Shown piece after piece: positions 63,080 through 64,000 of a stretch of DNA of 64,000 bases. The notes beneath the pieces are model-generated. The model ran no database searches and was not told the DNA's origin. It saw only the letters and a list, made by a program, of their open reading frames with translations. Each line of letters begins with the position of its first letter. The stretch's first letter is position 1. Origin of the DNA: Croceicoccus sp. YJ47 (GTDB taxonomy: Bacteria; Pseudomonadota; Alphaproteobacteria; Sphingomonadales; Sphingomonadaceae); contig NZ_CP067087.1 of assembly GCF_016745095.1 (NCBI RefSeq), positions 2,344,501-2,408,500 on the forward strand, written 5' to 3'. Position numbers and translations under genes: made by a program.

Positions 63080-64000
63080 CCTCACCGTCCCTGCGCCGGC
63101 GGAGGGAGAGCAGATGCCGCCCCGCCTCCATCCTCTCGCGCATGAGGTCGAGCTTCGCATTGATCCGCGCGCGCACCGCGTCCTCGTCGCCGAACGTCTC
63201 CGCGCGCCATTGCTGTTTGAGCGTTTCGTAAACCGGGTCCCCGGGACGCGGCATCGCGGCCTCGCCATAGCGATGCGCGCGGCGATGACGCAGCATGAAC
63301 ATGACCAGCGCCTCGTTATGTCGCCGCCACTCGCCAATGATCGCGCCGCCCGACACGATGGGCCGCGCCTCCCCCTCGATCGCGCGAGTAAGCGCGGTGT
63401 CTTCCAGCCTCGCAATCCCGCAATCGACCGCGCGCTCCCACGCGGCGGCAAACCCCTCCGCGCCTTTGCGCGCGCGTAACGTATAAAGCGCCTCGACACT
63501 CGCCCCGATGCGGCGCGCGGCCTGCGTGATGCTGCCCGTGGCGGCAAGCACGGCGATAAAGCGGCGCTGGCGGTCCGGGGTGATCGAGTTTCGCCGGGGA
63601 CGGGGATGCACGAACGGCGCGAAATCGAGCAGCGGATCGCCCGGCTCCGGCTCTTCGGTGGTAAAGGCGACATGGCTCGTCCGCCGCGAAGGCCGCGCCG
63701 ACCGGCAATGCAGCGGTTCGTCCCGCTCCGCGCCGCCGATCACGCGATAACCTGCCGAACCACCGTCCCCGCCATCACGCACGCGAACGATCCCCCGCCG
63801 CCGCGCCCGCCGTGCGTCACGCGCCGTATCGCACAGCCGCGCCCGGTCCCACGCCGCGCGAAACTCCTCCGCCCCGTCGCGGTATCGCAGCTTGTGCAGC
63901 GCCGCCACGCTCACGCCGATCTCGGCCGCGGCATCGCCGACGAACCCGCACCGGGCGAGTGCCGCAATGAATTTCCGCTGCGTCCCGGCATCGAGCTTGC
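63080..64000 (-). CDS. HTH-containing hypothetical protein, partial (start beyond the window)
   Basis: The minus strand is open to the right edge. Two similar HTH units are seen: QRKFIAALARCGFVGDAAAEIGVSVAALHKL near the edge, and RQRRFIAVLAATGSITQAARRIGASVEALYTL 300 bases later, each followed by a GAEEF/GAEGF(R/A)AAWERA-type segment. A third part (IIGEWRRHNEALVMFMLRHRR) and a Glu/Arg-rich C-terminus follow. These look like terminase-small-subunit-type or regulator HTHs. The frame does not stop until 62370, antisense to two real genes; a stop (TGA, 63082-63080) lies in a neighbouring frame just after the Icmt-like gene, so the true end is probably near 63080 with a small frame error. Confidence 0.65.

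Overview
The window is GC-rich, densely coding chromosomal DNA from an alphaproteobacterium, most likely order Sphingomonadales (Sphingomonadaceae or Erythrobacteraceae). The inference rests on the sdhC-sdhD-sdhA order, the bamD-recN-ligA group, two HWE-type sensor kinases (one with a LOV domain), a CYP101-like P450, and GGAAC-N16/17-(C/G)GTT promoter candidates of the alphaproteobacterial EcfG type. I see no rRNA, tRNA, CRISPR array, prophage, integrase or transposase. No family was checked by a database search.

Left third (1-23.6 kb): a partial phosphotransferase, a ClC channel, EttA, a frameshifted M28 peptidase, a periplasmic Cu/Zn superoxide dismutase, and a trimeric autotransporter adhesin behind an AT-rich upstream region. 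These are followed by MscS, a small envelope pair (PRC-barrel protein and a one-TM protein), and a minus-strand unit OsmC - LMW phosphatase - fructosamine kinase-like - 5'-nucleotidase, whose middle pair looks like a protein deglycation module. Then come gyrB, a ZIP-like transporter, a 31-residue membrane peptide gene, guaA (with an altered PP-loop), nth, a frameshifted thiolase and nadB.

Middle (23.6-45.7 kb): nrdA without nrdB, a ferredoxin-NADP reductase, a PhaZ-like hydrolase, lepA, a DUF885 protein, a P450, bamD-recN-SDR-ligA, a GluR0-like ligand-gated potassium channel, a DUF2459 protein, prmA, an SDR, and sdhCDA without sdhB, preceded by a strong hairpin.

Right third (45.7-64 kb): a tiny gene behind a 15-nt perfect complement of the 16S rRNA 3' end, a lipoprotein, tlyA-tspO-ubiK, a large catalase, a frameshifted recO next to leuB, a GT2-GtrA protein, a LOV kinase, a PMT-like transferase, metZ overlapping a PAS kinase, apaG, a LysR regulator, and a type III polyketide synthase plus Icmt-like methyltransferase pair behind a perfect EcfG-type promoter match. 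The window ends inside an HTH protein.

Three genes (M28 peptidase, thiolase, recO) are broken by single-base indels, nearly all in short C or G runs. This is either consensus error or recent decay, so frameshift calls should be confirmed with reads.
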